Of a stretch of 64,000 nt of DNA, positions 1 to 12,451 are shown piece after piece (position 1 is the first letter of the stretch; every line of letters begins with the position of its first letter). A program made the position numbers and the translations under genes. The notes beneath the pieces were generated by a model. It saw only the letters and a program-made list of their open reading frames with translations. It was not told the DNA's origin and did no database searches. Source of the DNA: Porogramme epimiltina (lineage: Eukaryota > Basidiomycota > Agaricomycetes > Polyporales > Polyporaceae); NCBI GenBank assembly GCA_900155495.1, contig FTLJ01000349.1:60737-124736 (forward strand), given 5' to 3'.

Positions 1-3000
1 ATCTGTACTGAGGAAAGAAGGGTGAAGACGGGGCTTGGAACATCGAAGTCGTTGAACCTGAGGCGGCGGACCGAAGCAGGGGGCGTTAGAGTTGGTAGGG
101 CCGCGTAGTCGCATCGGCAATTCGTTTGCGCTAGAACTTGATGCTTGTATACCTTCTGAAGGACAATAAACCGACTGCCTTCTAGCGTGAGTCAGAAATT
201 TTCAATCTTCGTCGTGTTCGATCCGTCCCGTTGCATGTGTTCAGCCGTTGACGGGGGTAGGTGCAGATGGAGTGGGCAAAGTGAAGGAAGAGTGGTGGTA
301 GGTATGCGTGTGGACGTACAATGGAGACCCCAAAACCCGAAGTGTGCCCGAGAGCATCGTTTGTCGACCCGACAGCCACGAATTGTATGCGCTGCCTAGT
401 GATAATGCGCTAAATTCAGGTTGAAGGTGGGAGCAGGTGGTCGAGTATGAACCCGTTCGGTGACTATATCCGTGGCGAGCAGCGATCCGAGCTTCGTGAG
501 TCTTTTGGAGTTTATATGTTCGTGGCGCTACTTGAGGTGTCTCATCGGACACCATAGGTACATGGTGTTTGCGGCATTGTTGAGGTGTCCGACCAGCCGA
601 AACGTCTTCTTTAGGAGGAGATGCGCTCCATGAACATCTGCGTTATGAACAGGTCAGAGAACAGGCGTTAAGAAATGACATCGGATGGAGTAGCCGACGT
701 TATGGTGGAAGGTTTGCGACAATTATAAATGGAAAATGGAGTGAGCGACACCAAGAAGCCCCATCCACCTATCAGCTCGATTGTCTCTCACAGAAACTAT
801 AGGCGAGAACGCTCCCCTGAGCATGTTGGTAAGACGCATCGAAGTAGGTAGCTGTGGCTGAGCGAGGACAAATCTTCGCCGGCACAACATGTCTTTCGAG
901 GTATATCAAAGGGGGGGGGGTCTATAGTAGCGACGCACCGGGGTCCTCTGCGTTTTGAGGGCAGTGTTCCACGTACATCCCGATCGAATAGACTAGGTTG
1001 TTATAGACGCGTGTTGGAGGTGCTAGGGAAGAAAGCCGGAGCCCTAGTGGCAGAGGATGGTACATTCGAAGAAGAGCGGAAATAGAGAAGGGAGGGGAGG
1101 CTGAATAGGTCAAGGGCAAGCGGGTCGGGTGAGGTGAAGTTTGCACTGCTCCTGGTGGAGGTTGTGGGAGGGAGGAAAGAGGACGATCAGCGAGTCGGTG
1201 GTATATAAAATAGCCGCATGACAGCCACGCACTAGTTTGTAAAACTTGTATGGAGCCGCCGGATCTCGAGAGACCGAGGCGCCAGTTCCACGCTTAGGCT
1301 CGAGTGACCCTCTTACGACCTTGATGCCTATCCACAACCTAGATCTACTCGCAGGGTCAAGTGAGCTGTCCGAGAATCTCCTCCTTCCCCTGCAATGTTA
1401 GCCGTAAAGCTACTAATACACTCACCGCCGTCCTTCCGCCGCGACGCCGCCTAATGCCGTCGAAAGTTCGACCCCCCTTCTCCTGGCCGTCTTCTAGCAG
1501 CACCGGTCGCTGGCACCACTTGGGCGTGGGGATGACAAGAGAAGAACAATGCGTCGTCCACTCCACCGGCGCCCATCCTCCCGCGGACGTTATATCGACT
1601 CTGGCCTCATGACCACCATCCTTTTGTGTGACTTCCGTATTTTGCGGGGAGTGGTTTTGCGCACCGCGCCCACCATTTCAGGCCACCCGGTTTGGCGATG
1701 TTACCGACCATGCAGGGCTTCCAATCGACGATCGGGTCACCGGTCACAAAGCGCTGTCGCCGAGCTGTCGGAACCAGTTCCTACGTGGTTGGCCAAAGCC
1801 GGAGACCTTCTGGTTCGACAAGTTGGGGGTATACAAGGTCTATGCGATAGTCACAGAGGCCCGCCTCGGCCGGTGTCCACCAAACCCAATCTCTCCGCAA
1901 CTCGGATTGACGGCAGCCGGCCTGAAGGTTCTGTATACATATGCGTCAACAAATGTCCGACGCTCTGGTTAAAGCCCATGCCCCGGTACGACGATGGAGG
2001 TCAGTTCCCTCTATCACCCTTCAGGTGGCCCGCTCACCGTCCGGCGTTCCCGTCTAGCCTTTCCATGTCCTGGAATGCGCACAGTCGACAAGCTAACCTG
2101 TTGGCATCTTCATTGACCCAGGTTGGCCTATTACTAGTATCCCGCGCCTTCAAGTGGCTCTCGCCTCTTTCGATGGATGCTCTCCTCAGAATGGGTCATG
2201 TCTGCGTCCGTCTGGAACTTTTGCCTCTCGTGTTGTTTCTTAGAGGAGATGCTCGGCGCTTGGAGGTCTTCGCGTGCAGCGACCAGAGTGAGTTCTTTGT
2301 TATAGCCGTATGTTTCGATTTTTGATCAAGTCCTGTCCAGGAGTTGTTCGTCAACTGTAAGAGGTCAGTGCTCGAACGTCCAGTCTACTCACCTCTGCGT
2401 CACAGCGTATTGCGGCACCGTACGTAACACTACCTAGAAAACAGGGCGGCGACAAGTGATCGAAAACGTAGGGTTGGCGTATGCACTCGCCTTTTTTGAC
2501 ATTCCCATAGGGCGGTCTACTAAAGAAAACCTTGGCCATGAATGACATCATGACTTGTGCAGGCCCCTCCAAGGTTCCTGATGTCCTACGAAGATATGCC
2601 ACTGTGGTCGACCAAGTCACGGAGAGCCGATGGCGGCTAGGGTGGAAAAGTGAACGTTGGCACGCACCAAGCGGGCCAAATCCCCACCTTCTACCCCCTC
2701 TACCACCCAAATGACACTCTCTAACGGTTTCTCAAAGTTTCTCTCGGGGCGGCAGGTCTTCCGTAGGTTGTCCGCCGGACTTGCCGGGCGGCCTCCACCC
2801 TCAACCCACTAGGATATGTCCAAGAAACTGTTCAGCTTCCTCTGCTCGCACGCACGCCGAGACGGTCTTAGAATGCACGTTGACCATTTTCGCCCAGAAC
2901 AATTCGGAGGGGATACACGGATATAGGCCGCGCAACATGAATGGTCCACCGCGGGGGACGTGATCGATGCGGGAGGGAGGGCACAAGCCGCCACGCGCGC

Positions 3001-6000
3001 CTGCGCCAACGACGCCGCGTCCTCGGGTCGTCGCGAAAACTGCCACTGCCTATCTCCGCGCGCCCTTGTTTACCCCCGCTACATCCCAGTACGTATAATT
3101 CTCCTGGAGTTATCGGCCAACCTACTCCACACAATAACCCCTTCGGGCCTATCCTCCACCCATAAAGCACCCCAACAAATACTTGCCTAGTGGTTTTGCA
3201 GCGGAAATTCCGGCTACACCCCTCTCTCGAATCAAGCGGCTGAGGATTCTGTTCACAAAGAGGCCCAAGGTACGCAGTATATCATATCCAACGGCTTGCA
3301 GTTTGTGGAGCGAAATTTTAGTTCCTGAAGGATTTTGTCATCGCATGGGTTGGAAGGTGAGTGTCTACTTTCTCTCCATTGAGGCTTCCTGTTGACCCTG
3401 TACGCCCCAAACACTATCCGCCGCTAGTGCCAGGCTCCTGCATCCCACCCAATTTCTTTTCCGCCATGATGCTGCCTGCATGATCTCACCCGGGAGAGGG
3501 CTCTGCGCACAAAAAACCGTCTCCGTAGGCCCGCAGCTTGCTACGTTGCTCCCCTAAACCCAAGATCCTCAATTTCATCAACAAAACGGTGCGCTCAACC
3601 GATCGTCTTCCCCCGTAGCCGTATTTCGGTCCGGTGCGTGACCTCTTCATCGTCACCCTAGAACCTTCCGTACCTCATCCCCAGCCCTGAGCAAGGTTCT
3701 GCCCAGAACACTTCCCTACCTGCCTAGACCCGCCCGCCCCTTAGAGAAGCGTGCACATTTAGGTAGTGACCGTTAGGCGTGAATCCTGAGTTTCCAAATC
3801 CCTGAGCAGCTGTATACTCACCTGGTATCGCCGCACTCCCCTAACAGGAATCGCAAATAACTTCCGTTGCGGTACGCCGAATCCTAGACATCCCTATATC
3901 TCGTCCTGATTACAGTCTTTCGCGGTTGGTGGCGTGCACGAAAAAACGTGCGCATCAAACAGGATGTCTGCCATCTTCCCTCCCTGTAAAACTCAAGCAA
4001 CTAGCCCGGGCCGTCTTCATACGACATATTCGGGACACGCCATACGCCTGAAACGCCCCAAGGCATCCATCCGGCGCCGTACAATACCACCCGGAACAGA
4101 GCCCGCGACCCTTTCGCCTCGTTCCTCCGCCAATCGTGTCAGCCTCTCGAACCTCTCACCGTTCCCGGAAAAGATCCTTCGGACCTTCGAGAGTCCTCCA
4201 ATGCGTGAAGGACGGCGCATACATCTCCCGTGCCCCGGGGCTACCCCCGGCAGCCACGATCGGTCCCAACGCGCGGCTGCGGCGGGAACAATGCTGCGTC
4301 GGCGCTCCGCAAGTGCGCAAGCCTTCTCGGACGTACCGCGGAGAGTGTGCGGGCAGGTAGGAGATGGGGGCCGGCAACGAGGCGGGGCAGACGGGGCAGT
4401 CAAAGCCCGAACAGGCGACGGTGAATGGCGATAGGGACTCGATGTATTCCTCGAGCACGCCGCCTGCTGCCCCCAGGTCGGGCCTGTGCCCCATCGGAAA
4501 CGCAATACGATGCTGCGTTTAGATTCAGTGCGGACCCCCGCTCCCTCAAACGCTGACCCTGCAAGGATGTTATCTGAGTTCGTAGCTGGCTCACCGGCAA
4601 GTGCACGCTCAGTCAGGCGATCAGCATACTGCTTGCACTGTTCACCGCGCAGGGCTGCCTGAGGGTACTCAGGTCTGGTTGAGGGCATGCGTGAAGTGGC
4701 GGGGAAGCGACCTCCGTTTACGGAGCTGAGTGCCCTCATCGACGGCCTTCCGTGCCTACCAGCCCGGAGGAGAGTACCTCCCCGCGCCCATGCCTTGGGT
4801 GCGCCCCTCCTCTTCGTTGCGAGCTCGCCCGACTCCCCGATCTCCGATCCTGCTCGACGAGAAGTTTGACAGCCTAACGAGGCTACTAATATCTCGAAAA
4901 GTATTGGTAGTGGCTCTCTAATATTGCATAGGAGTGTTTGTGGCCCGCGAAGCTCCAGCTTAGCGCAGGTTCCAAGGATGCGGCGTACGAGTCCTCGTCC
5001 GGCCGCGCTTCTATCGGTTCTATCTGTCCCATCAGCCCAGCTGTAGCATGTTGACAGGTCGCATACGCAGCGAACCGTATCTTCGCAATCGTCCGACGGT
5101 GCTCGCCACCCCCGCGAGGTCGTAATTGACCTCGGCGCTCGGCTAGATATCGCCCAGCAACGACGGACTTCGAACCGAGAGAGCCGCCACCTGGTATCAT
5201 TCATTTGAACCACACTCATTACCGCGTGTTTTCCGTGAGATCGAGACGTGCGTCCACATAGCGCGCGCCGATGAGGCAGTCGTTAGAAATAACTCCACGC
5301 TCGTCACACCAGGGTCTCGACTCGATCATCCCTCCGCGCATATGGACGCTGGTCCTTCTTGCTCCTCCATTTTGGGAGGGTGATTCTCTTTGGAGAGGCC
5401 CTGTACGTCTTAACTCAGCCCGGGAACGACGAACACTAGGGCGCGACTCAACCTAATGCACAAGGGTCCGACACACAGCGCTTCAGCACGATCGCATAAC
5501 ATCGTATCGCGAGGTGCCGTATTCCCTAAAGGGTTCCCGCGACAGCGCAAATGAGCGACGCATTCATCACCTTGAGGCTGATAATGGACACGTGGGACCA
5601 CAGATCACAATGCAAATATTGGGTTTGGCGACTTACCTCTAATGTCACAGCCTAGGACGCTTCACGTCCATAGACCATCGGACAGGCAACAGGTTGCCTC
5701 CTGTCTGTGTGAGGCCACCCCGACACAACTTGTATTTGCGACTCGACATTTTATAGTCCAGTGAGCCCTGGTTCTTGACATAGTGTGCTGTGTTCGGTTC
5801 GTGCTTGCTCAGCAAGCATGTAATTGGAGTACTTCACAAAGGTAGGATAGAGAAGATTGCGTGGGCGGAGGCTCGCGCACCTCCATATGCTTTGTGACAA
5901 CGCTAGGAACAAGTTTACGGGTCAGTCTAGTCCCTGCAGTGTGATGCTTGCTGGATATCATGGTGGACGTTCAATACAACCGAATTAGGTGTGGTATGCT

Positions 6001-6133
6001 TCCAAACGGTACACTCATCAGTCTCATGCAGTCTTTAGCTCGCCGTGGAAGAGGGAGTAAACATCGTCATTACATTCGTTGGGTCGTTGCACAGCAACCT
6101 TCTCTGTAGCCAGTCATATGCATCCGGAAAGCC
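1..6133. other. Long stretch without a nameable gene
   Basis: I see no recognisable protein family here. Open frames occur in all six frames, as expected in GC-rich DNA, and none can be tied to a known domain. Two are unusually long for chance: 4017-5219 on minus (listed separately) and 1549-2325 on plus. Isolated splice-like sites occur, for example minus-strand donors near 2395 and 5635, but I could not chain them into a convincing gene. A run of ten or more G lies near 909-919. No terminal repeats, target-site duplications or transposon motifs were noticed. It may hold an old decayed element, non-coding transcription units, or genes with short exons that I failed to assemble. Confidence 0.5.
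4017..5219 (-). CDS. Intronless 400-codon open frame, unknown
   Basis: An uninterrupted frame of 400 codons starts at an ATG (5217-5219) and ends in TGA at 4017-4019. It is much longer than the open frames around it. The predicted product is rich in Arg, Ser, Ala and Gly, has scattered Cys, and shows no signal peptide, membrane helix or family motif. That composition is also what an untranslated GC-rich strand produces, and the opposite strand carries a 166-codon open frame over 3934-4434. Neighbouring intact genes carry introns, so a long intronless frame would be atypical but not excluded. I cannot say whether it is translated. Confidence 0.2.
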   Translation of the reverse strand: MSVVQMNDTRWRLSRFEVRRCWAISSRAPRSITTSRGWRAPSDDCEDTVRCVCDLSTCYSWADGTDRTDRSAAGRGLVRRILGTCAKLELRGPQTLLCNIREPLPILFEILVASLGCQTSRRAGSEIGESGELATKRRGAPKAWARGGTLLRAGRHGRPSMRALSSVNGGRFPATSRMPSTRPEYPQAALRGEQCKQYADRLTERALAGEPATNSDNILAGSAFEGAGVRTESKRSIVLRFRWGTGPTWGQQAACSRNTSSPYRHSPSPVRALTAPSAPPRCRPPSPTCPHTLRGTSEKACALAERRRSIVPAAAARWDRSWLPGVAPGHGRCMRRPSRIGGLSKVRRIFSGNGERFERLTRLAEERGERVAGSVPGGIVRRRMDALGRFRRMACPEYVV

Positions 6134-6538
6134 CTAAGGGTAGTTCGCGACGACGTGGCGGAAATCTACGCCGCCTGTGTTTTCAATCCCAGGATGCTCT
6201 CCCTGGCCCCGACCATGCTCGGTGCACGGTTGACAAATTTCCGGAAGACGCTCCATGATCAGATGGTGCACTTCTATCTGTCTAAAGTGTCCGTTAGCCT
6301 CGCTGATGCGTTCATACTAATCGACACTTACACTCCGACGCAATCTTCTTCGCAGTTATGCTCGCCCGCCGGATGATATTTGCTGAGCCTGCAGCGCGTT
6401 TGGTTGCAGTCAACCTGCGAGCATCGTGAGTCTAGCACCTGTGAGTGGAATGGAGGCGAAAGAACTTACACGGTGCCTGCCAGTGTTTTCGCGCCATCCA
6501 CACAGCCATTCGTTGTATGTGACAAGGCTATAACACAT
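6134..6538 (-). CDS. Small cysteine-rich protein, copy A
   Basis: Three short exons encode a protein of just under 100 residues that starts MCYSLVTY at the ATG of 6536-6538 and stops with TAG at 6134-6136. GT-AG introns follow the block ending ENTGRHR and the block ending DCVGV. The product carries a W-x-CGWRENTGR block, then D-C-N-x4-C-R-L-S-x2-H, H-N-C-x3-D-C, and a CxPC pair after HHLIMERLP. It ends with an ENTGG segment and a hydrophobic VVANY. The spaced Cys/His residues suggest zinc binding or disulphides; no signal peptide is evident, which favours an intracellular zinc-binding role (inference). A second copy at 41585-42008 shares every block and both intron positions, which is the main evidence that the gene is real. 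It resembles the many unnamed short MCY-starting cysteine-rich proteins of mushroom-forming fungi. Function unknown. Confidence 0.75.
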
Positions 6539-8306
6539 GGTCGCGCGTATGCGAGGGTGGGTGAGCGTATGAGGTAGGGAGGAGCACTGGGATGCTGCTC
6601 CGCCCTCGCCTCCAAGTTCTTGTATTTATACTAACAGTCCATTATAGCCGACCGCCATTTTAGTATGAGTGCAGGCAGCCTGATTTCTCAACTCTCCCCC
6701 GCTTGTCTAACCATGGCTGCGATCTGCATATGTACCATATTTGGTTGAGCACTGTGTCCGCGGATCGAGCTACAGAGGGAACATCCTCACCATTCTGACC
6801 AGTGGTTGTGACCGATGTCGGCGCTGTGTGCCAAACCTTGAAGAAATGCACGTTCTACTGGCAGCTCGGGCTTTCTGCCGATGAATATGCCTCGGATTCT
6901 CCCTGGCGACGCGGTGTCTGACTTAAGTTCCGTGTGCAGGTGGGCTCGAAGGTTCAATATGTGTTGAGTTTGGCAGGCGGAATACCACTCCAATAGAGAG
7001 TTTACGCAAGTTCCCTCGTGTGCATGTGAGCGGCAGCTGCGTGGCCTCGACTCGGAGTCCGAATCGAGGTTGAGGGTAACGGTGGTGGGTTGAAGGAAGC
7101 ATGCTGACAACGCATGCCTACGGAGGGTAGTCGCTTACGTAAACGACACTTGGGTAGTGTTTTCCCTTGTCTTTTGGCGTCTCGTGCAGCACACTATCCC
7201 GGCTCCTCCTGGCTATTCAACATTCCAACAACGCTTAGATACTTGTCTTCTCCTCTCAAACGTATTTTCATATCGCCTACGAATAGAAAACCGCCTCGTC
7301 TTTACCTCCTCAAGCTACGCAATACCTCAAGCCTCCATGTCCTGGATCCCTTCTTGGCGGCATCTTGAACGATGTCTGCGACCGGGTTGAAAGGGAGCGA
7401 CTTGCTGTCAAAGGTGTAGGGTTGTTTATAAGAGAGTAGTCAAAGATGATTTGTGTTCGTTGAAGAGGTACGTTCATGGATGCCCTCTCCTATTCCCTCC
7501 TACACGATGAATCCATTTCAGTAGTGGCCCAAGCATACAAATAGGTGTATATGGTGCTTTCGCCGATCCCCCCAAACACGAAGAACTAGGAGCTCTAATT
7601 AGCCGGATCATATGCATACCCTCCTCAGACCATACCATTGGTGATATCGATTTGTGGTTGGGCGACCGTCAGCGGACGTGACGAAACACCTGTGGGTGAG
7701 TTCTTTAGATTCAAGGCTCTTATTAGTCATTCAGAATACATCCTACGCTTCACGTCACTATAAATCCTCATTTAATTCATTATGGACTTATTTGTCGTCC
7801 TATGGGCCCATCGCTCGCATGTCTGACCGACATTTGGATTCAGGGACAGTGACCGCGTTTGCCTAGGCGTGCATTGTGCGGCCGCATCTACCCAAGACCA
7901 TCCCTACAAGAAGTGCACAGAAACCTCCATTCACACTATGCACCTTTATTATCTTACGTGGCCGGGTTTTCCACGCGCTCTCCGTCGTCGTCGTAGCCCG
8001 TCGAACCCTTCGATGACGTGAAGATCCTACTTGGCCACCCTTCCACAGCGTCAACCTGGCGCTGGATTTCCATGCGCTCTTTCCGGGAATGGTAGCGCGA
8101 GACCTTCAAGTTGTCCCCGAAGCGCGATATGCAACAGGGCTCCGCGCTTGGGAAGCGCCCTCGGTCGGGATTGTCGGCTCTGTCCCGCCCGATCGCTTTC
8201 AGGCTCCAGCATATATTCCCTAGAACTCGGTCATACTCCGCTTAGTGCTGCCCCATCTCCCATCCCCCCTCCACACTTAATCCTCTGTGTACCTTTCAGA
8301 GGCAAG
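6539..8306. other. Intergenic, no gene seen
   Basis: This is the divergent spacer between the cysteine-rich gene (minus) and the seven-helix gene (plus). I found no family match in it. Open frames of up to 107 codons occur on both strands but lack supporting splice sites. The last 300 bases are pyrimidine-rich on the plus strand, as expected for a fungal core promoter and 5' leader. Confidence 0.5.
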
Positions 8307-9861
8307 ATGTCTGATAAACAAGGGCTCACTGTCGCCAAGGCCGGGGTTCGTTCCTTTCACTACGCCGTCTACTCTCTTTCGCTAATGCATTCATGCTTCA
8401 GCTCGTTGCTCTCATTGTCGAGTCCCTCTTCTTCGGAACATTTACCATCCTCTACGTGATCTCGTCGTGGATCCTGCTCGGCATCCCCAGGCCTCAACGT
8501 CAAACGTTCCTCAAAACTGCCCTGTTTCTCTCGTCCACCCTCATTTGGTCGCTCTCTTTGGGGGTGAGGCCTTTTAACCTCTGTATCTGGTACTCCCTTG
8601 ACTAAGCCTCTGGCGAACACTGTTGTAGCATCTAGCATTAGATGCACAGAGAGCCACGATTGCCTTCGTGGACAATGCTGGAACACCGAATGGTGCATTT
8701 GTCTTCCTATCTAGTCTGAATCACCCTACACACGTTGCAAAGAACGTTATTTTCATCACTACGACAATTATTGGCGACGTATTCGTGGTGCGTTCCCGTT
8801 CTCTCAGCCCGGGAGGCTCCATAGAGTACCATTGATGGCCTTCCTCAGACTTATCGACTATGGATTGTCTGGAATCGGACTTGGTGGATTCCTGCGCTTC
8901 CCATGATCCTGATCGTAGGCACTATAGGTTCGTTCTTTTTTGACGGTGTTGGTTCTTCGCTATCTAACCTTTGCGCCTATAGTCGGGGGTTACGCTACCT
9001 GCTACGGGCTCACTCACACCTCCACGTCCAGCAGTATTCAGTCTTGGATACTATCTTTTCTCTCACTATCAGTGACTGTAAACGTCGTCTGCACAGGTGT
9101 GTCCCTTCTCCTCCCCTGTACACCACCGTATTCCCACTTCCCCGCTCGGACTGTCGGCGTCGGTCGGTCCCGCTCGCGTGAGGCGCCGCGGGCGGGATTG
9201 ATCGTCCCTAAGTAACCCTTCCCCCTCCCTCCCTCCACTTAGCGTCTCCAATCCGCCGCCTTATCTACCTCCGCGCGCCTGAACCCACGCTCACGCTCCG
9301 CCTCTCCCCACAGTTCTCATCGCGGCGCGTATCTTCCGCTCGAGCCGCCGCGCGCGTGCCGGTTCCATGACAGTTGGCGCGGCGCAGGCGCAGTGGGACG
9401 CCTTGGAGGCGCTCGTGCAGTCTGCGGCTCTCTATTCTGCAGCGCTCGTCGCGCTGCTCGCAGTTTACGTCCGGGGTTCGAACGCGCAATACGTCTGCCT
9501 TGACCTCCTCCAGCCGCTCGTGGTATGTCTTCCATTCCGATCAACTCGACCCGTCCCCTTCCCTCTCGTTCTAGCGTGGCGGCTCGCGATGCTAACTCCG
9601 CTTCATTCGCACATTCAGGGTGTAACTTTCACTTCGATCGTCATCCGTGTCGGAGTCGGGCACTCGCTTGACAGCCCAGTGGGCGCCGAGGCCGAGCCTT
9701 CGCGCCGCACAGCGCGCTTGAGCACGGGCGGCACCGAGTTCCCACCATTCCGCCCCGTTGCTATCAATGTATCCGTGGGCCGTGCGCATGGTGGCCCGAG
9801 TGTCGACTCACTGGACCGCAAGGACGAAATGGACAGCGACCAGGGCAAGGGCGACGCTTGA
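8307..9861 (+). CDS. Seven-transmembrane protein, copy A
   Basis: A multi-exon gene starts at ATG 8307 (MSDKQGLTVAKAG) and stops at 9861. Successive exons give hydrophobic segments typical of a seven-helix protein: LVALIVESLFFGTF, a segment ending TIIGDVFV, YRLWIVWNRTWW followed by ILIVGTI, VGGYATCYGL, VTVNVVCTVLIAARI, ALYSAALVALLAVYV and GVTFTSIVIRVGVG. Then comes a hydrophilic tail with FRPVAINVSV and an acidic end. Intron boundaries match those of the homologue at 61993-63817, so the two are paralogues. Proteins of this type are numerous and unnamed in Agaricomycetes; the topology suggests a receptor-like or transporter-like membrane protein, but no ligand or partner can be read from sequence. 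The frame is intact through all joined exons. It is convergent with the P450 at 10235-12342. Confidence 0.83.
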
Positions 9862-10234
9862 TGCGCAGCAAACACTTCCGTAGCGCCCATCGGTGACGTC
9901 ATCGCCAAGGCGCAATTTCCGGCTTCGAAATACTTGCTGTCTTTGCACCTCCTAGTGAAAATCTAGATATCGCCATTGTAACAGTTGCACTCTATCCGAC
10001 AGTACTTATATCTGCTTCATTGGCCTTGTAAATCAATAGCACGTTCTTTACCCCTGTCCTCAAGGCTTTGGTCCGAAAGCACCGACTGTGCTCACCGTTT
10101 AAAATATTGGCAATTGCATCGTAATCGACGCTAGAAAGTTGACGATTACAACGCGGGTCGCAACTGACTGTCGCGAAGGGGCATGTCCGTCTTTCCAACA
10201 TGGTTACACTTCGGTCAAAATAACTCTACATGAG

Positions 10235-12342
10235 CTATGAGATAATGTGGCATGACTCCAGAATAAGTTGCTCCGCGCGCGCCGAGCGCGGTTTAACATC
10301 GTACGGGTATACATTGGCGTGCCTGCCCGCAAAGGTGGATTTAATGTGTAGAATGGTGAGCTTAAAATAGCGACACTCACGAGATCACTCCCATAGCTTC
10401 AGTGCGCTTGCTTTCTAGTTTCCTAGGCGCCCCTTGTTCATCCATGGGAGGACGGATTTCAAACGCGTGCAGTATAGATGCAGCTAAGATGAAGAGGGAA
10501 GCTTCTGCAAAATGTCTACCGGGGCAGATCCTGCGGTAGATACGTCAGTTGACTGGGGTCGTAGCACTAAGAGGAGACAATCCCCCTCACCGTCTTCCGA
10601 ACCCGAACACAAAGTCCGTCGGATCTCCTTTGCTGACATCGAGGCGCCCGTTCTCGTCGAGGAACCGCTCCGGCACGAAGCTATCTGGATCAGGGAAGAC
10701 CTCTGGATCGCGAGCCAGACCCCTAGTACACGAAACCTTATGGTCAGAAACCCCCGAGCGTAGAAGTGTAGACTAACGTTACCAACTTACCAGACATTCG
10801 CCGTCACAATCGTACCTGCCGGTATGTACCAACCGTTATATTCGTCGTCAGCGACAGCACGGTGGGGCACCCCAATCGGCGTGACTGGGTGCCAACGCAG
10901 GACCTCCTTGAGAAGTGCGCTGAGATACGGGAGAGAACTCCGGTCCTCAAACTCAGGCAGGCGTTCGCTGCCAACAACACGGTCGAGCTCTTCTTGTGCC
11001 TTCCTTTGGGCCTCTGGATGCATTGCCATGGCTAGGAAGAAGGCCTGCATCGCATTATAGGACTACGAAGAGAAGGAAGTTAGGAAGGTTAGCTTCACGC
11101 AGGATCTTGGAATGAGAGGTCTCACCGTATCCGCACCAGCTGAATCACGCATATGTAGCTCTTCGTCAGACCGGGTCATGTCTAAATATGCGACTCAGCG
11201 ACGCACCTGCATAAATCATTATTGCTAAGTTTTTGATGAAAACCTCTAGGTCGGGCTCCCCTCCGCCTTTCAGGTCGAACGAACCAGAATCGTCAAGGAG
11301 GCGTGAAACGAACGAGTCCAGACCGACACCTGTGTGCTACAGAAGATGTGTTCATCAACAGCGTTCAGGACTGGCAGAAGCCGGGAAGCTCACAATTGCA
11401 TCGACAGAGGCCGAGAAAAGCTTATTGAGAGTACTCTGGAAGAAGACCTTCGCGTCGGCGGCCCACTGCTTGAAACCGCCCCCCGGCACCCACGAGGGAA
11501 GGTAGCGGAGCGCAGGGATGACTTCAACAGGAAAATTGCCGGGGACGGATATCGCTTCTCCCACCACCCCGATCTCTTCGATCATGTGGAAATATTCATC
11601 GTTTTCTTCTTCCAGCTCGATACCGTACGCAACGCGCATGAGGGAAGACGCGAAAGAGCTATGATACGAATAATTATGTCAATAGAAAGGCCATAAAAAG
11701 CTCACTGCAGACCTACAACTTAACGTGCCCTGCTACATCCTTAGGTGCCTGAAGCAACGATGAGAGAAGTCTTCGAGCAGTGGCCAACTGGATCGGCTCA
11801 TATTGCGAGATCGCCTCAGAATTGAACGACTGATGGAATACGCGACGGTAGAGGCGCCATTTGTTTCCGTAACTCTCTAGGACGAACAAGCGGTTTTGTC
11901 CGGTTCTTGCAGACGGTGAGACATGCAAACTAATTCCAGAGCCGAAATAGACGCACAATTCCCCCATAATGGACGTTGGCCGATCGGAATAGTTAGCTGA
12001 TCTCTTGTCAAGAAGATCGCGCGCAGCCTTGTAAGATCCCAAAATGAGCATGGGTTGCCCCAGGGCATCCAAGTACACCACATCGCCTATCGACATCGAG
12101 TTGCTGTAAGTAAAAGTACAATGCATAACATCGAAGGTTGACCTACCGAACTTCTTGGTGAGCTCGTAGAATTCAGATCCGAGGTGCTTCCGAGGCATAT
12201 CGAGGACGTTGCCGATGAGAGGAAGTGGGGAGGGCCCAGGAGGGAGGTGTAGGCGTTTTCGACGTGTTTTCGACTCCCTAAACAGAATTAAGACAAACAG
12301 TGTCACCACAGCATACATCCACTGCGGGTGTTCGGAGAGCAT
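10235..12342 (-). CDS. Cytochrome P450 monooxygenase, copy A
   Basis: This encodes a membrane-anchored haem-thiolate monooxygenase that would use a P450 reductase to oxidise a small hydrophobic substrate at the ER. An N-terminal anchor (TLFVLILF) is followed by the proline hinge LPPGPSPLPLIGN. Later come the I-helix oxygen-binding AGADT, assembled across introns near 11.13 and 11.21 kb, the K-helix EVLR, the VPERF motif and the haem loop FGFGRRICPGRHFA, whose Cys is the proximal ligand. The last exons lie between about 10.24 and 10.55 kb and end at TAG 10235-10237. All joins keep frame, so the gene looks complete, about 500 residues as usual. The start at 12340-12342 places the anchor at residues 10-21. 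It resembles fungal P450s annotated as O-methylsterigmatocystin oxidoreductase-like; the substrate is unknown. It is a paralogue of 44698-46805. Confidence 0.92.
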
Positions 12343-12451
12343 GGCGAAGGTGGGTATGAGGGAGGAGCCTTCTGCCTCCGCCCATCGATAACATTGGCCA
12401 TTTATATGTCGCATGCCCGATGGAAATACGACGCTGTTGACGAGCCTGCGA

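Noticed and set aside
1549..2325. 258-codon plus-strand frame
   Set aside because: A second plus frame is open over much of the same stretch, no domain is recognisable, and no splice or promoter context supports it.
6841..7110. Possible third cysteine-rich gene copy upstream of copy A
   Set aside because: No MCY start, CGWRENTGR block or paired CxxC motif is present.
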